64,000 nucleotides of DNA from Nyssa sinensis (lineage: Eukaryota > Streptophyta > Magnoliopsida > Cornales > Nyssaceae). Under the pieces are notes generated by a model. The model worked only from the letters and a program-made list of their open reading frames with translations, was not told the DNA's origin and did not search any database. The translations under genes and the position numbers were made by a program. Where the stretch lies: contig CM018038.1 of assembly GCA_008638375.1 (NCBI GenBank), forward strand, positions 33,626,169-33,690,168, read 5' to 3'. This document shows, one piece after another, positions 41,396 through 54,430 of the stretch (the stretch's first letter is position 1; each line of letters begins with the position of its first letter).

Positions 41396-44144
41396 AGAGT
41401 GTTTCATTCAAAACATCAAAATCATATCCAAAATCAATAACATCAATAACGTTCTCAATTATTCAAATAAGAGTTTCATGTTTATCATTTAGTCAAAACA
41501 GTTCAGAGTTTGGTAAGAAAACGGTATAGTTTCACGAGTATCTTACAAAATATTTTCTAGAGTCAAAGGGAAGACAATATAGATATCAATGGAGGGCGTC
41601 TATTTGCAAGTCATGAAAGAGTTCAAGCGTCAATTATCAAAGTCATAAAAAAGGTGATATTTATCTCTATAATGAAAATTCACCTCAACACGATATGAAA
41701 ATACTCACCTGAGGTCCCAAAAGCTAACCCAAAAATCCTTCCTTAACGAGGGTCCCTATAATCACAATTCAAGATCTTGTTACTTTCTAGTTCAAAGCAT
41801 TATATAATTTAACTGTCAATTTAGAACTCTCTCTATTCCAATACCCTCTCCCTGTAGCTTCATTAAGTCTTAGGGACTGCGTTGGTCATTTTTTAGTTTG
41901 TTGCCTGGGTCTTATTTTCTCCAAAAAGATGTCACTGTTAGGTCCAAAGTATTGAAGCTAATTGGTTTAGACTTTTCTAGATCTAAATTTGCGTATTTAT
42001 AGTTTATTTTAAGCCTAAGGCATTTTCGTGATTTTATGTTTTTACGTGTCATATTTTTCGGTATTTCGTCTGCCAAAATGGACTCTACCGTTGAGTCCGG
42101 ATTGCCCAAAATAGTCAAGCTAGACTGCCTTTTATATTCAATTAGCCCCGGGTATCATTAAGGGTAAAATAGTAATTTTATATTTCACGTGTCTTAATTT
42201 TTGTGACTTAATTTCACAAATCGGACTCTGTCGTTGAGTCCGGAATGCCCAAAAACATTGGGTACACTATTCTTTTATTTTATTTATACTTCGTTTAACT
42301 AATTCTTGGCTTAGGGGTGTTTTGACAATTTTCCTAATTTAAAAAGGATTTTAAATTAATTTTATTTAATTTTTTTGGGTAACTTCATAATTAATCGAAA
42401 GTTGGGGGTCAAAATAGAATTTCAGAAATTTCTAAAATAAACCATCCAGTTCAAGGGTTTGGGGACTGAACCGGTTCAAAACTTTTAAAACCAACCGGTT
42501 TAATGCGGTTCACTACGTCATGCTGATGTCACTGTGACGTCAGCAGTCATTTATTGAAATGACACCGTTTAGTTCATTTTTAGGATTGTTTTAAAATGGA
42601 TCCGGACCCGACCCGACCCGAGATCCAACATATAACCCTGACTCGAACAGTGTCGTCTTCCTCATCACGACGACCACTGTTCATCCGAAACCCTAGGTTT
42701 TTCAATTTTTATTTCGTGAGGTTTTGCCCACGTTTTTGTTCTGCTTTTGATACTAATCAGTTCCTAAGTCCGTAATTTAGAGTTCATCATCGATTTCTGG
42801 TCTCGAAGCCCTTTGAAAAGCTCTGTATGAGCTTCTATGGCCGACTGGATAATCTTTTGCCATACGCTCATTTTTCCACCAAAAGCTATGATTTTTGGCT
42901 CCTCGTGATCCTCAAGTTATAGGGATTTAAACTACATTCTAAAAATGAGATTTGGAGCCCTGTGGATGGAGTTGGGTCACGAACCCGCGACCTGCAACTC
43001 CTATTTTTGGGGCTCGTTTTTGAGCCATTTCACTTGGTTTTTGTTACTTCGTGAATCATTTCCTTTCTAGTTTTAATCTCCATACCTAAATCAAAGTTTA
43101 ACTCAAGTCGGTTCAGACCCAGTTGTCAAGGTTCATCAATGGCGGCCTTCACGGGTTTGGTATTCTAAATCTGTTTCAGGGTTCAAACTTCATGTCTAAA
43201 TCAAGTTTACACATTCTAGATATTATGCATGCATATTTAGACTCCTAAATCACTCAAATTGTGTCAAAATTTTAAGAAAGGAAAATTTAAGAGTTGGTGT
43301 TTCACCTTCTGAACAGTGGCTGCCTCACATTCTCCTTGATTGGTGATCTTCTTAGGTCAAGTTAGCCATGCAAGCATCCTTTTCTCCCTTCTTCTTCTTC
43401 TTCTCTCCCATTCTTCCTTCACTTTCTCTCTCTAACGCACTTTTTCTCTTTCTCACTCTAACTTTCTTTCTCTCTAAACTCATATGCACACACTCACTTT
43501 CTCTGACACGAAATCAGACTCATAGATACACAAACGTATACACTTGCATAGACTATGTAAGGGTGATGTGTTGCATGTGTTGTGATTGGGTCATTTGGGA
43601 GGTGGGGTTTTATTATATGCATACATATACATATAATTTGCAATAATTTTCACAAAGGGTGGGCAGCCCAAGTGGCTTTTCTTTTTGGGCCAAATTCCCC
43701 CTTGCTTTTTGGGTCAAGGGTTCAAATCTCATGGGTTGCACTCTTTAATTCAAATTTGTCCTATTTTCTTCCTTATGCCTCGTTTGGGAATTTAATTATT
43801 TGTTTTATTTTATTTTCTTTAAATTTTATTTAATTTTATATATTTATTTATTTATTATTATTATTATTTTTTATATCCCGGTTTAATTTTCTGTAACTTC
43901 TTATTTTGCTTTCGTCAAATTTCTAATACCAAGTTAGTAACTTAATTTCCCGGTAAACTGGCCGGGGTGTTACAGAAGCAATATGAAATAGTTGGAGGAT
44001 GGATTTGTGATGTGGTTGATGGATGAATGGGCATTGTTATTGGTTTTAGATATATTTTTTGTTTATGGAAAAGCCTAAATCCATATTACGATTGGGACTA
44101 AGCTAGACACAAACATTGAATGTTTATGATATTTATGAACGTTG

Positions 44145-44370
44145 CACTAGGTTTAAAAGAATAACATCAAATTGAATTAGTTCACAATGTTATATAATTT
44201 GCACTGATATCATGTAAGTTGCACCTTACGTATTAGAGAGTTGCACCTTAATGTTGTGAAGGTTGCACCGGGTTTAAAAGAATAACATCAAATTGAATTC
44301 GTGCACAACATTATGTGAGTTGCACCTTACATTTTAGAGAGTTGTACCCTAATGTTGTGAGGGTTGCAGC
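44145..44370. repeat. GTTGCAC-motif tandem repeat
   Basis: A unit of about 110 bp, with GGTTTAAAAGAATAACATCA and repeated GTTGCACCTTA motifs, occurs about twice. No coding potential. It lies just right of the solo LTR and is of unknown origin. Confidence 0.8.
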
Positions 44371-45269
44371 CGAATCGCTCAATGAAGTGAGTAATGAACT
44401 TGGTGGGGGTCATGGTTATCGATATTTTTTGTCAATACAAAATGAGTATAATAAATAGTATAAAAAAGAAAAAAGAAAGAGAATGTAAAAAAAAAGATGA
44501 GTGAGAATTGGCCCTTTCCTCCATTATGCATATCTCAAGCACCATGTTATATATTATATAGAGGAAATCAATCTTTTGTAATGACCATTTTTTATGGAAT
44601 GGGAAAGGAATGTGATTGTGATTTATAATAATTCCTTCATCTTTTTTCTTTTTTTCCGATTCACATTCAGTTGCAGATTAATAATATCTAATTATTTATA
44701 TAAATGTAATTAACATGTAGACACACATATATAAATACGCGATATATACACACACGCATACTATACACACACACGTGTGTGTAATCTAAGGTTTGAATGA
44801 AAAATAGATGAGAATGAGAGGCAAAATAGTCATTTTGCAAATCCATTAAAGGGCAATTTTGAAAGAAAAAACTGAAAACAACAAAAGTTGATGTTCTTTT
44901 ATTTTTATTCTTTAAAATGACATTTTTTTTAATTCTTAATCTACACCTAACCGGCTTGAAAAATATGTACAAAAAAAAAAGTGACTTATTTTTAATTGCC
45001 CCTATTTTCTAAACAATAATATTATCCTTACCATGAGATTTTACCAAATCCCTTACCATGAGATTTTTAATTGTCTCTTAGTATGTTTAGTTGCTAGTGA
45101 ATGCAACATCTTGGTATGTATCTGTATCACCTAACACTAAGACGCTTCATTGTCTAACACTAAGAGGCTTCATTAATTACCACCCCGAACATACTAAAAG
45201 GCTGTATTAACTAGCACTTGAACAATCACATTAGTAGTTAAAGGCATAAGGTAAAGGAATATTTACCCT
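44371..45269. other. Intergenic, AT-rich with short ACAC/TATA microsatellites
   Basis: Microsatellite-like ACACACATATATA and ACACACACACGTGTGTGT occur at 44720-44785. Nothing else supportable. Confidence 0.5.
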
Positions 45270-46289
45270 AGAGGGGCGTGAATAAGGTAATTTGCAAATA
45301 TTGATTTCCTTTTAGTTTTTAAAAAATGAAAGTGGTAAATGCACAAAAAACAAGTAGGAGTAGAGAGAGGGAGAGCAAACATAGTGGTTACGAGGTTCGG
45401 AAAACTTCTTATGTCCTCGACTCAAGTATCTCTACTTGAGTTTTTCAATTATAGTGACATATTTGTAGGTAGAGACCAAACATTTGCAAAGCAAAGACCA
45501 CAAACCGCAACCTTTTTATCCCAGCAAAATATGTCATTTTGCATCACTAGGTAGCACCTACCTACAACTCTCACCGTAATGAGATGACACAAAGATGTTT
45601 ACCAAAGAGCACTCTCTTCAAGAATAGTTTTGGTGCAATAAGACGCTCACTCACTAAAGATTGATCAGGTGTAAGCTTTGACTATTTAAGATAAGTAGAA
45701 CTTTCATATCTAGATTTGAAATATGGTAGATCTAAAGTCAATAGCAAGGATGTCATAATGTAAGCTTGTGAAAGATGGCCTAAAAAGCCCTGGGGAACCT
45801 CTATTTATAGCCCTTTAAAGTATGTGATCGTTGCTTTTCAAAAAATTCATTTTCTCTTTTTTGTTTGTTCAAAATTTGAATTTGCGATTGACAGATCGAC
45901 AGAATCAGTTGTCTAAATTATCAACCAGTCGATCGCAATGAAAACTGGTCGACTGATTAGGTCAACTGATTTGTCCAAAGGGTTTGAGGTTCATTTGGTT
46001 AAGAACAGTCAGTCGACTGGTTCTATTTGTACATGGTTTTGCCTTTGAGAAGTGGTCGCTTGAGTCATTATGAGAACATTCATTTTGTTTTGATCTTTGC
46101 TTTGGAACATGTTCTTGAGTGGAATCTTTTAGCTTGATCAATTTTCATTATTTTCTTGGTCAATAATCTTCTTTAACCTAAATAACCTATTTGTGTTGTC
46201 AATTAGATAAAACATTAGTCCATTGGATAATGCTTTGTGATAATCAAAATTACTGAGATGCCATTTGTTGAAAACCTTTAGGGCTAACA
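45270..46289 (-). mobile_element. Copia-type LTR remnant (SIRE-like suspected)
   Basis: On the minus strand a purine tract ATGGGGAGA (about 46293) directly precedes TGTTAGCCCTAAAGG, the pattern of a polypurine tract followed by the start of a 3' LTR. The lower end contains CCCTAGAGGGGCGTGAATAAG and GGTTACGAGGTTCGG, a signature I associate with decayed Copia LTRs in plants. The interior has repeated GTCGACTG-like units. The left boundary is approximate. No pol sequence was recognised beside it. Confidence 0.45.
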
Positions 46290-46979
46290 GTCTCCCCATT
46301 TTCTTATAATGACAAAACATTGTCATTTGCAAATAGTGAATAAATAGCACATATGATAGAGAATAGAATTATTGCATACATGTTCCCCCTATCAACTTGT
46401 AAATTTGAATTTTTGTCATAAATAAATAGTAAATGAATAAAAAATAACATTCTTTTCTATCTTCCCTATCAATATTGAGGTTTTGTTGTTTAGGGTTAGA
46501 GATTCAAATCATTTTTCATGTTGTATTTGTGTGTTTGAATATTTATTGAAGTTTGCACATAACACAAAAGAAAAATATAACAAAAGATGATTTTCTATTC
46601 ATGTATTAATATTTTTCAATAGTAAGCATGAATTACAAGTAAAAGAAAGAAAGAGCAATTACAAGAAGGATTTTGAATATAAAAAAAACATATGTTCTTC
46701 TATTTCTTTTCTTTCTTTCTTCTTCTTCTATTCTCCTATTCTTCTCCCCCTTTGTCATCTTAAAAAGACCTAAGGATTTCTAGTAGGAGGTTTGTGCCTG
46801 AGGACTTGCTGAAGAGTGTCATTGACCTCGAGCTCCTCAAGCTTGGTTTTTCTGTGTTTTATCTTATTGTGGTTATAGAGAGAGTCTGTAGCGGATTTTG
46901 AGAATGTGATTATCATTCTCTATTTCCTCTAACTTATCTGTGATGCCGGAAAGGTTTTTGGAGAGATTTGATTCAACGA

Positions 46980-47460
46980 GCCGAATTTAGGTTCGGAGAT
47001 TTTTGACAACACTCGGTGAGCGGTGGAGGGAGTCATGACACTCACTATGAATTTAGGCCTGGTTGAAAGCATTGCACAATTCTAAGTATTGGACATCCCG
47101 ACCTCTTTCAACCTATTGCTAGGTCAACCATGGTTGCATGAAATTAAAGCTGTAAGTTCTACTCTCCATCAAGGAGCTCAGGTTCACATGCTAGCTCGGG
47201 GTGCTCACTGTTTATGGGAACACTGATCCCACTCATGACACTTTCCTAGTCTTAGAGATTCGGCATGTGATTGATGATATGGCAGTAACTTGATTCAGTT
47301 ATGTAGGGAGTCTAGAAATCGAATGAACATTGGAGGGCGCTAATTACAAGGATTCAATATTGCACGCCATTAAGCTCACGAGGTAATGTGCTTGGTAAAG
47401 GCCTCGGCTGCCATTTGCAAGGTCTGCTTACGCCTCCCCAGTAAATTAAATAGATATATT
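46980..47460 (+). pseudogene. Gypsy-type protease-region relic
   Basis: The plus strand reads FNLLLGQPWLHEIKAVSSTL followed by HQGA, close to the YNLLLGRPWIH..AVPSSLHQ block that ends the protease region of plant Gypsy polyproteins. Further on is GKGLGCHLQGL, like the glycine-rich stretch that follows it. The region is full of stops and flanked by no LTR. It is a relic, with no function. Confidence 0.55.
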
Positions 47461-47829
47461 TAATTTTTAAAAGTGAGATAAGTAACCACTTATCTTTTTC
47501 TTTTACATACATATATAATTATTATATTTAGTTATGTAGAATATTATACACCATTGTGATATTCTGAGAGTGGCTTACGAGAGACCTCTATTCTTCGTGT
47601 GCATATGAAAGTTAGAAAACAATGATGAAGGTTTGTTGTGAACAATGCAACCTTGGAAGTGTGGTATAATCATGTTTTAACACGATTCACCATCAGATTA
47701 TGAGATACTTAAAGTAATATTATTATAATCATCATTTGTGATCAATTAACTACTGTGAGGATCCAATTTACTTTTTTTAAATCCTTCCGTTATGATTTTT
47801 GTGAACATTTCGGTCAAAGGTCGAAGAAA

Positions 47830-48400
47830 AGTAACAAAATTATTAAGGGGTCCAAGCCTAAACAAAATTAGCGAGAGGTCCCTCAATTTTTTGTGACTAA
47901 AATACCCTCCATGTATAAAGCTTCCATGTCCCTTAACTACTTACCATGAAATTAGGGAGTGTTAAAACCTTTTTCTTTAAATTTCAAAATCCAAAAGCTT
48001 ACAAAAAATAAAAATGTCATTTTTAATAAAATTTATATATTTGAACTCTAAAAATCAAGATCTTCAAATAAGATCCACGTTGTAGATGAACATTTGAAAA
48101 AAATACTACGAAATAGTAAAATTTCATCATAGAGAAATATTAAAAATTTCCTATTTCCTAGTGAACAATAAAATAGTAAAATCTTTTTTTTTTTTATTAA
48201 AACAGTGAAAATACTCTATTACAAGGTTTTTTTTTTTTTTATTTTGAGTCGCATTTTAGATGCTCAAAGACTTTCACAGTAGTGAAAAATTGTCTAAAAA
48301 ACAATAATTTTGAAGTACAAATGAATAAAATTTCACTAGCTGTGAAACAATAAAATTTTACTAGATTGTAAAATTTTACTATTTAATAGAGTGAGATATC
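47830..48400. repeat. Dispersed repeat related to 11765-15610
   Basis: Shares TTTTTTGTGACTAAAATACC, TAAAATTTATATAT, CTCTAAAAATCAAGATCT and the AAATAGTAAAATTTCA motif with the repeat in TAF5 intron 6. Terminal structure is not clear. Confidence 0.55.
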
Positions 48401-48404
48401 TTTG

Positions 48405-48510
48405 TTCAAATTTTTTGTCTTAATAAAGTATTATATGGAAAATACATCATTTATCTCTTTAACAAAGTATTCTATGGAAAACACATCATTTATCTCTTTA
48501 ACGAACTATC
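48405..48510. repeat. Short tandem duplication (about 43 bp)
   Basis: ATCATTTATCTCTTTAAC occurs twice with matching ATGGAAAA(T/C)AC flanks. Confidence 0.85.
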
Positions 48511-48646
48511 ATTTACAAATTTCGAAGCAAAAGATCCACAAGATTACACAAATTACTAATTCACAATATTGGTGTATGCCTGTTTCCATATCATGAATTT
48601 GGATAACCATTCCACCAAACAACCGCCATCACCAAGTTACTTGATC

Positions 48647-49262
48647 TAGGGGTGTCAATTTATGATTCGACACAATAACATGACTCGAACACGATATAGA
48701 GTTAGCGGGTTTGGGTTGAGCTTAAATGTGTTTAGGTTATAAACGGGTTGACATGATTGACACGATTATTAAATAGGTCGGGTTAGGGTTGACATGTGGG
48801 TTAACACAAATAAATATGATAATTGAAAATATTTTGTATTATAAGTAATAATATTTGTAATAATTAGTATTTTTTTATAAGTATGGAAATAATTTAATAT
48901 TATAAGTATTAATTTTTTTAATACTAGATCTATATTTTCATTTAATAATAAAAAAATACATTAAAAGAATGAGAATAACTCAATAAATGTATTTATTAAA
49001 TAAGTTATACGTGTTAAAAATGTCAAAACAGGTTTATGTGTTAATCGTGTCGATTTTAACACGATCTCTTTATTAAATGGGTTAAACGAGTGATATCGTG
49101 TTACTCGTGTTAACATGACCCATTTATTAAACGGGTTACATACATAATAAACATGTCATGTTAGGGTCGAGAATTTTGACACGATTAGTTAATCGTGTCG
49201 TGTTTGGGTTGACACATATAATCAAATATCCATAGCTCGACACGACACAATTGACACCCCTA
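48647..49262. mobile_element. hAT-type MITE with TAGGGGTGTCAA ends
   Basis: Starts TAGGGGTGTCAATTTATG and ends CACAATTGACACCCCTA. The flanks acttgatc (48639-48646) and gcttgatc (49263-49270) are an 8-bp duplication with one mismatch. The 616-bp interior holds repeated GGGTT..ACACGA motifs that pair across the element. TAGGGGTGTCAA with 8-bp duplications fits non-autonomous hAT elements. Confidence 0.82.
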
Positions 49263-49270
49263 GCTTGATC

Positions 49271-50207
49271 CATTAGGTCACCAATTAAGTTGATCAAGCA
49301 GATCTACTGGTGTGATCTTCACACATCACTTGCAAGATTTTATGGAGCGATTTGTATCGCTGCCTTCCAGTAGCCAACATCTGTGGCCCATTCAAATATT
49401 CTCTATCGGCTGATCTCCTATTATTTTAAGAGAACAAGAAGTTAAATAATGCGGCTTCAAGAATGGCAAAGTCTTTGATGAAGAAGCCAACAACGACTTC
49501 GTGGAAGATGAACTATGAGCGAGATCCTACGATGAAAGAGACCTTGGTAGATCAACTGAAAATGATACCATAGAAAAAACGATTGCTCTGTGAATCATTG
49601 TCGAAAAATATGATAACATTCAAAAAAAGCGACGGTATGTGATTTTTTTGGAAAGAGAATGACAAATCTGTGTTGGTTAGATGATTTCCCGTGTGAGGAA
49701 GTCAGCTATGCCCATTGTTTGGTTTTGTGCAATGGTGGCCTTTGCGACCTCCTCTACCTCTATGCCCCCGCGAAATCATTGGTGTTCACTGAACAAAAAA
49801 AAGGTCAATCAAGTGATGAGGATTATGGTTTAAGAGGAGAGAGTGGGGCCGGGACAGCTACAGGCTCTACTAGATGAGAGTGGGTTGCTTAAAATACAAA
49901 ATGATGTATAGGAATACTATTGTCATTTTGAAAAAAAAAATAAAGGTGACAATTCATTAAAATGGACCTAAGTTCAAAAAAAAAAAAATGAGTTGTCCAA
50001 CTCGAAATATAGATTTACATGAACTTTATAATAATTTAGTATCTATTTAAGAGACTTAACCTAAATTAACCCTTATTAATAATATTTTCTATAAGTTCCG
50101 TATTATTATTAATATTTTTTGTGTTCAACATGGACACACATGACTAGTATTATATACTTTGTTTTTAATTTTTTCACCAACAAACTAGTATTATATACAT
50201 ATATTAT
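49271..50207. other. Intergenic, unrecognised low-coding stretch
   Basis: At 49440-49640 a plus-strand reading (NGKVFDEEANNDFVEDE, then stops) looks like decayed coding sequence, but no family was recognised. The rest is AT-rich. Confidence 0.35.
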
Positions 50208-50523
50208 TGTAAACTGATAGGCTAATGGGTCCCATGCTATTATATATACCATATACATGCTGAAGCGGCAAAGAAATGAAAGGCGACAAAGATCTTGAGG
50301 CAGCAAAATATTTATATATATAGAGGAAGATAGAGACATTGAGAGTACAATTTTATTTCAGACTGAAAGTGGTAACCTGTTGTGAGCTTAGTGAGATCCT
50401 GTATTGTACTCGCTTACATAAATAGTCAAATCATTTCTCTCTTATTCATGGACGTAGGCTTGAAGCCGAACCACATAAATATTTGTGTGCACTTGTGTGG
50501 TTGGTTTATACATAAATTTTACA
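50208..50523 (+). repeat. 5' LTR of the Copia element
   Basis: Begins TGTAAACTGATAGGCTAATG and ends CATAAATTTTACA. It matches the 3' LTR along its length (GGGTCCCATGCTATTATATA, GAAAGTGGTAACCTGTTGT) with scattered substitutions and AT indels. Confidence 0.9.
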
Positions 50524-50624
50524 ATACGTTATTAGCAAAAAGCTCTGGTCCACTATAGAGGTATTAAAATAGAGGTAATATTAAGTACAGTTGAATCTAA
50601 ATATTCTCTTTATTTTATTTATAT

Positions 50625-51590
50625 TATGTCAAATCTCACCAAGCTTGAATTTGTTGCGTTGGATATCACTCAAAAGAATTATTTATCCTGAATCCTTGAT
50701 GTTGAACTTCTCCTTGAAGCCAGTAATCTCGGTGAAACTATTAAAGAATAAAACACTGCATCCTTAAAGGATCGTGCACAAGCATTGATATTTCTTTGTC
50801 GTCATATTCATAAAGGCCTAAAGGCAGAATATTTCAGGGTAAAAGATCTATTGATCCTTTGGAGGAATCTAACAGAAAGGTATGACCACCAACGTACTAT
50901 CATTCTCCCAAGGGCTCGGTATAATTGGATGCACCTGATGTTGTAGGATTTTAAATCATTTAGTGAATACAATTATGCATTATTCAGAATAACTTCGCAA
51001 TTGAAATTATGCAGAGAAAATATTACAGGTGTAGATATGCTGGAAAATATATTTTCTACATTTCATGCCTCGAATATTGTCCTGCAGCAACAATATCGAG
51101 AGCATCAGTTTACTAAATATTCTGAATTGATATCATGTCTTCTCCTAATTGAGCAATATAGTGACCTTGTGATGAAAAATCATCAGTTACGCCCTCTTGG
51201 CTCTATACCATTCCATGGAGAGAATAGAAATGCATTTTTCTGAAGCAAATACAACTTCATCATATAGATAGAGACATGATTGTGGGCGTGGATATGGCCG
51301 TAGACATAGTCGCCGTCGCGGCTGGCATAATAACTCATACCGAGGTGGTCGCAAGAATAATTCTTTTAATTATCGCAGAAGAAACACACCACAACACCTA
51401 AAGTGCAATAATAATATTAAAACAAAGCAACAAAAAGGGAAACAAAAAATAGTCTAAGATCCTGAAGAATCTTGTTATCGTTATGGTGGAAAATGACATT
51501 GGTCGCGTACTTGTCGTATACCTAGACATTTTGTAGATCTTTATCAAGCATCGCTAAAGGAAAAAGGGAAAATAAATAGAAATAAATTTT
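50625..51590 (+). pseudogene. Copia gag, decayed
   Basis: Reads FVALDITQKNYLS, ASLKDRAQALIFLCRHIHKG, ERYDHQRTIILPRARYNW, FSEYNYALFRITSQLKLC and IPFHGENRNAFF, the UBN2-type gag of plant Copia. A zinc knuckle near 51470-51515 has lost its second cysteine (CYRYGGK). Stops are at many conserved tryptophans. Confidence 0.85.
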
Positions 51591-52319
51591 ACTAATGGTC
51601 CTGTCAATGTTACTGATGATCTTATGGATTTCTTTGATGGTTCTGTGGATATTACACACCTAGATGTCTCATGTTTCTCTACAAATCTTAGTGGAAGAAT
51701 TGATCATTTAATAGATGATGGGAACGTACATGTCAATTAGTGTTCTTTGTTATATCATGTTGTTTTGTTTAACCCACTGTAGTATTCATATTTTTTTGTT
51801 TAATTCACTGTAATGTTGAATTATGTTGTTTTAATGCAATTTAACTTTTTCATGTCTCTATTTTTAATATATTATTTATAGATTCCAGATGGATAATAGA
51901 GATATCTAGTCTAGTAGACAATGTCATTACATATACAATCCTTCGAGATAAAAGATATTTCTTTACTCTGAAATTGAATGAAAGCTAATGTCAACACCAT
52001 ATTCGGTGCTATAAACATGATTGAAGGCGCTGGAAGAGCCGGACACATTGCTGAATGGGGCAACATTTCATATAAATGATGCCTTATATTCTAACAAATC
52101 CCAAAAAGATTTGCTTAGTTTTAAAGATATCCGCCGAAATGGATATCATATTAAGACCATTAATGATGGTGATATGGAATACCTTTGTATCACATCTATA
52201 ATTTCAAATAGGAAGAGCTTCTTGGAGAAACTTCCTGCTTTCTCCCTAGGACTATACCAAACTACTATAAATGTCATTGAATCACATGTTGTGATGAACA
52301 AGAAGTTCACAGACTCAAA

Positions 52320-53247
52320 TACTTTTGTACTTTGGCATGACTGATTTGGCCACCCAAGGGTAATAATGATGCGGAAAAATCATTGAGAATTCACATAAAC
52401 ATCCTTTAAAGAATCCAAAAGATTCTTTTACCATGCAAATATTAATGCACTGCTCGTTCTCAGGGAAAACTGATAATAAGGCCATCTCCCACGAAAGTGA
52501 GTGTTGAATCTCTAGTGTTTTTAGAATGCATTAAAGGAGATAAATGTGGACCTATTCACCCACCTAGTGGACCATTTCGTTACTTTATGGTATTGATAGA
52601 TGCATCAACTAGATTGTCTCATGTATGTTTACTTTCATCTCATAATGTAGCATTTACGAGACTCATTGTTCAAATCATTTGATTAAGAGCACAATTCTCC
52701 GATCATCCTATCAAGACAATATGTCTTGATAATGCTAGTGAATTTACATCCCAAGTATTTAATTCATATTGCATGTTAATAGGAATTAATGTCGAACACC
52801 TTATTGCTCACATACACGCGTAAAACAGTTTAGTAGAATCTTTGATCAACCATTTTCAATTAATAGCTAGACCTTTACTTATGAAGACAAAGCTTCATAC
52901 TTCTGCATGGGGGCATGCCATATTATATGCTGCGACATTAATTCGTATTAGGCCAACTATTTATCACAAATATTCCCCTTTACAAATTGTACTTCGCTAC
53001 CCACCAAATGTGTCTCACGTAAGAATCCTTAGTTATGTTGTGCAAGTCCCTCATAGCACCCCCGCAACGTACTAAAATAGGTCCCCAAAGACGATTAGGA
53101 ACTTATGTTGGTTTTGATTCTCCATCAATCATAAGATATCTTGAGCCCCTAACAGGTGATTTATTTAATGCACAATTTGTAGATTGTCATTTTGATGAGA
53201 CAGTCTTCCCACCGTTAGGAGGGGAGAAGCTAAAGCCAGAAGCTTAG
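52320..53247 (+). pseudogene. Copia integrase, decayed
   Basis: Reads ECIKGDKCGPIHPPSGPFRY, FMVLIDASTRLSHVCLLSSH, IKTICLDNASEFTSQVFNSY, INVEHLIAHIHA and LLMKTKLHTSAWGHAILYAA. These include the catalytic-core D (LIDAS) and DNASEF blocks. A stop follows IAHIHA, and more occur downstream. Confidence 0.88.
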
Positions 53248-53869
53248 CATGAAATTTCATGGAATCCAATAACATTAGCTCATTTTGATCATTGTACTAA
53301 TCGATGTGAAATAGAAGTTCAAATGATCTTTCATTTTCAAAGTATTGCAAATTAATTACCAGATGCATTCACTGATACAAAGAAAATAACAAAATCACAT
53401 ATATTAGCTGCAAATACCCTAGGCACAAATCAATGTCCCTATAGGACAATCCGTTACTACAATAGCAAATGAATCTATGGCATGCCTGAAGGGTGATAGA
53501 CCCATTAGTGCGAAAGATAAGCATCCCTGAAAGAGGAAGACATAAGGATCAAAAGAAATGGTAACTCCTGAAGAGACCACACATAATATAATGATTGATA
53601 AAACCAACGTTGGTATAAAGATACCTCATGAGGAAGGTAAACAAATACCTTTAGAAGAGAAAATGCTTCCTAAATAAGTGATATCCCTTGAAGTGAAACA
53701 AGTAGCTCCTAAAGAGGCACATATACCTGAAAATAAAGAGATCTCAATAAATTACGTATCTAATGGAGATATATGGGATCAAAGTGATATTATTATTGAT
53801 CGTGTATTTGCTTTTTCAATATCACTTGAAATCACCTATACTGATGAGGATCCTGAACCATAAATCGTC

Positions 53870-54430
53870 GAAGAAATTTGACGTAGAAATGATTGGCAAA
53901 AATGGAAGGAAACGATACAGGCTGAGTTAGACTCATTAGTAAAACGAGAAGGTATTTGGACCTATAGTCTAGACACCTAAAGGCATAAAGCTTGTAGGGT
54001 ACAAATGGGTATTTATACGAAAATGTAATGAACAAAATGAAATTATCAGGTATAAAGCCAAACTTGTAGCACAAGGTTTCTCGTAGAGACCTGGTGTTGA
54101 TTATGAGGAGACATATTCTCCAGTCATAGATATAATTACGTTTCGATTTTTGATAAGTCTAGTAGTCTCAGAATGACTAGATATGTATTTTATGAACGTA
54201 GTCACAACATACTTATGTGGATCACTTGATAGTATATGTTGATGACTTGAATCTTGCAGGGACTCATGAAGAGCTCACAAAAGTTGCTACTTATTTGAAA
54301 TAAGAGTTTGAAATGAAAGATTTGGGAAAAACCAAATTTTGTCTCGGCTTACAGATCGAACATTTCCTATAAGGAATCTTTTTTCATTAATCGACATATA
54401 CAAAGGAGATTTTGAAACTGATTTTATATG
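53870..54430 (+). pseudogene. Copia reverse transcriptase, decayed
   Basis: Reads DWQKWKETIQAELDSLVKRE at the start, then frame-broken RVT_2 sequence, with VYVDDLNLAG (catalytic YVDD) near 54235 and LKDLG-like MKDLGKTKFCLGLQIE after it. Many stops and a large internal deletion are present. Confidence 0.82.

Larger units (their letters stand above)
40159..43974. mobile_element. 3.8-kb solo-LTR-like element, Gypsy type suspected
   Basis: Begins TGTCACGACCCGGAACCCGG and ends GGCCGGGGTGTTACA, the TG..CA ends of an LTR. The 5-bp flanks, aaagc (40154-40158) and gaagc (43975-43979), match at four of five positions. No gag-pol sequence lies inside, and no second LTR was found. The interior has tandem repeats (TCATAGT-rich units at 40790-41000; a 127-bp doubling at 41144-41395) and a repeated GGACTCTNNCGTTGAGTCCG block (about 42079 and 42224). 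The size suggests a large-LTR Gypsy family. Confidence 0.65.

Noticed and set aside
43368..43833. Plus-strand open frames near the right end of the solo LTR
   Set aside because: CT-rich low-complexity sequence with no domain, inside a non-coding element.
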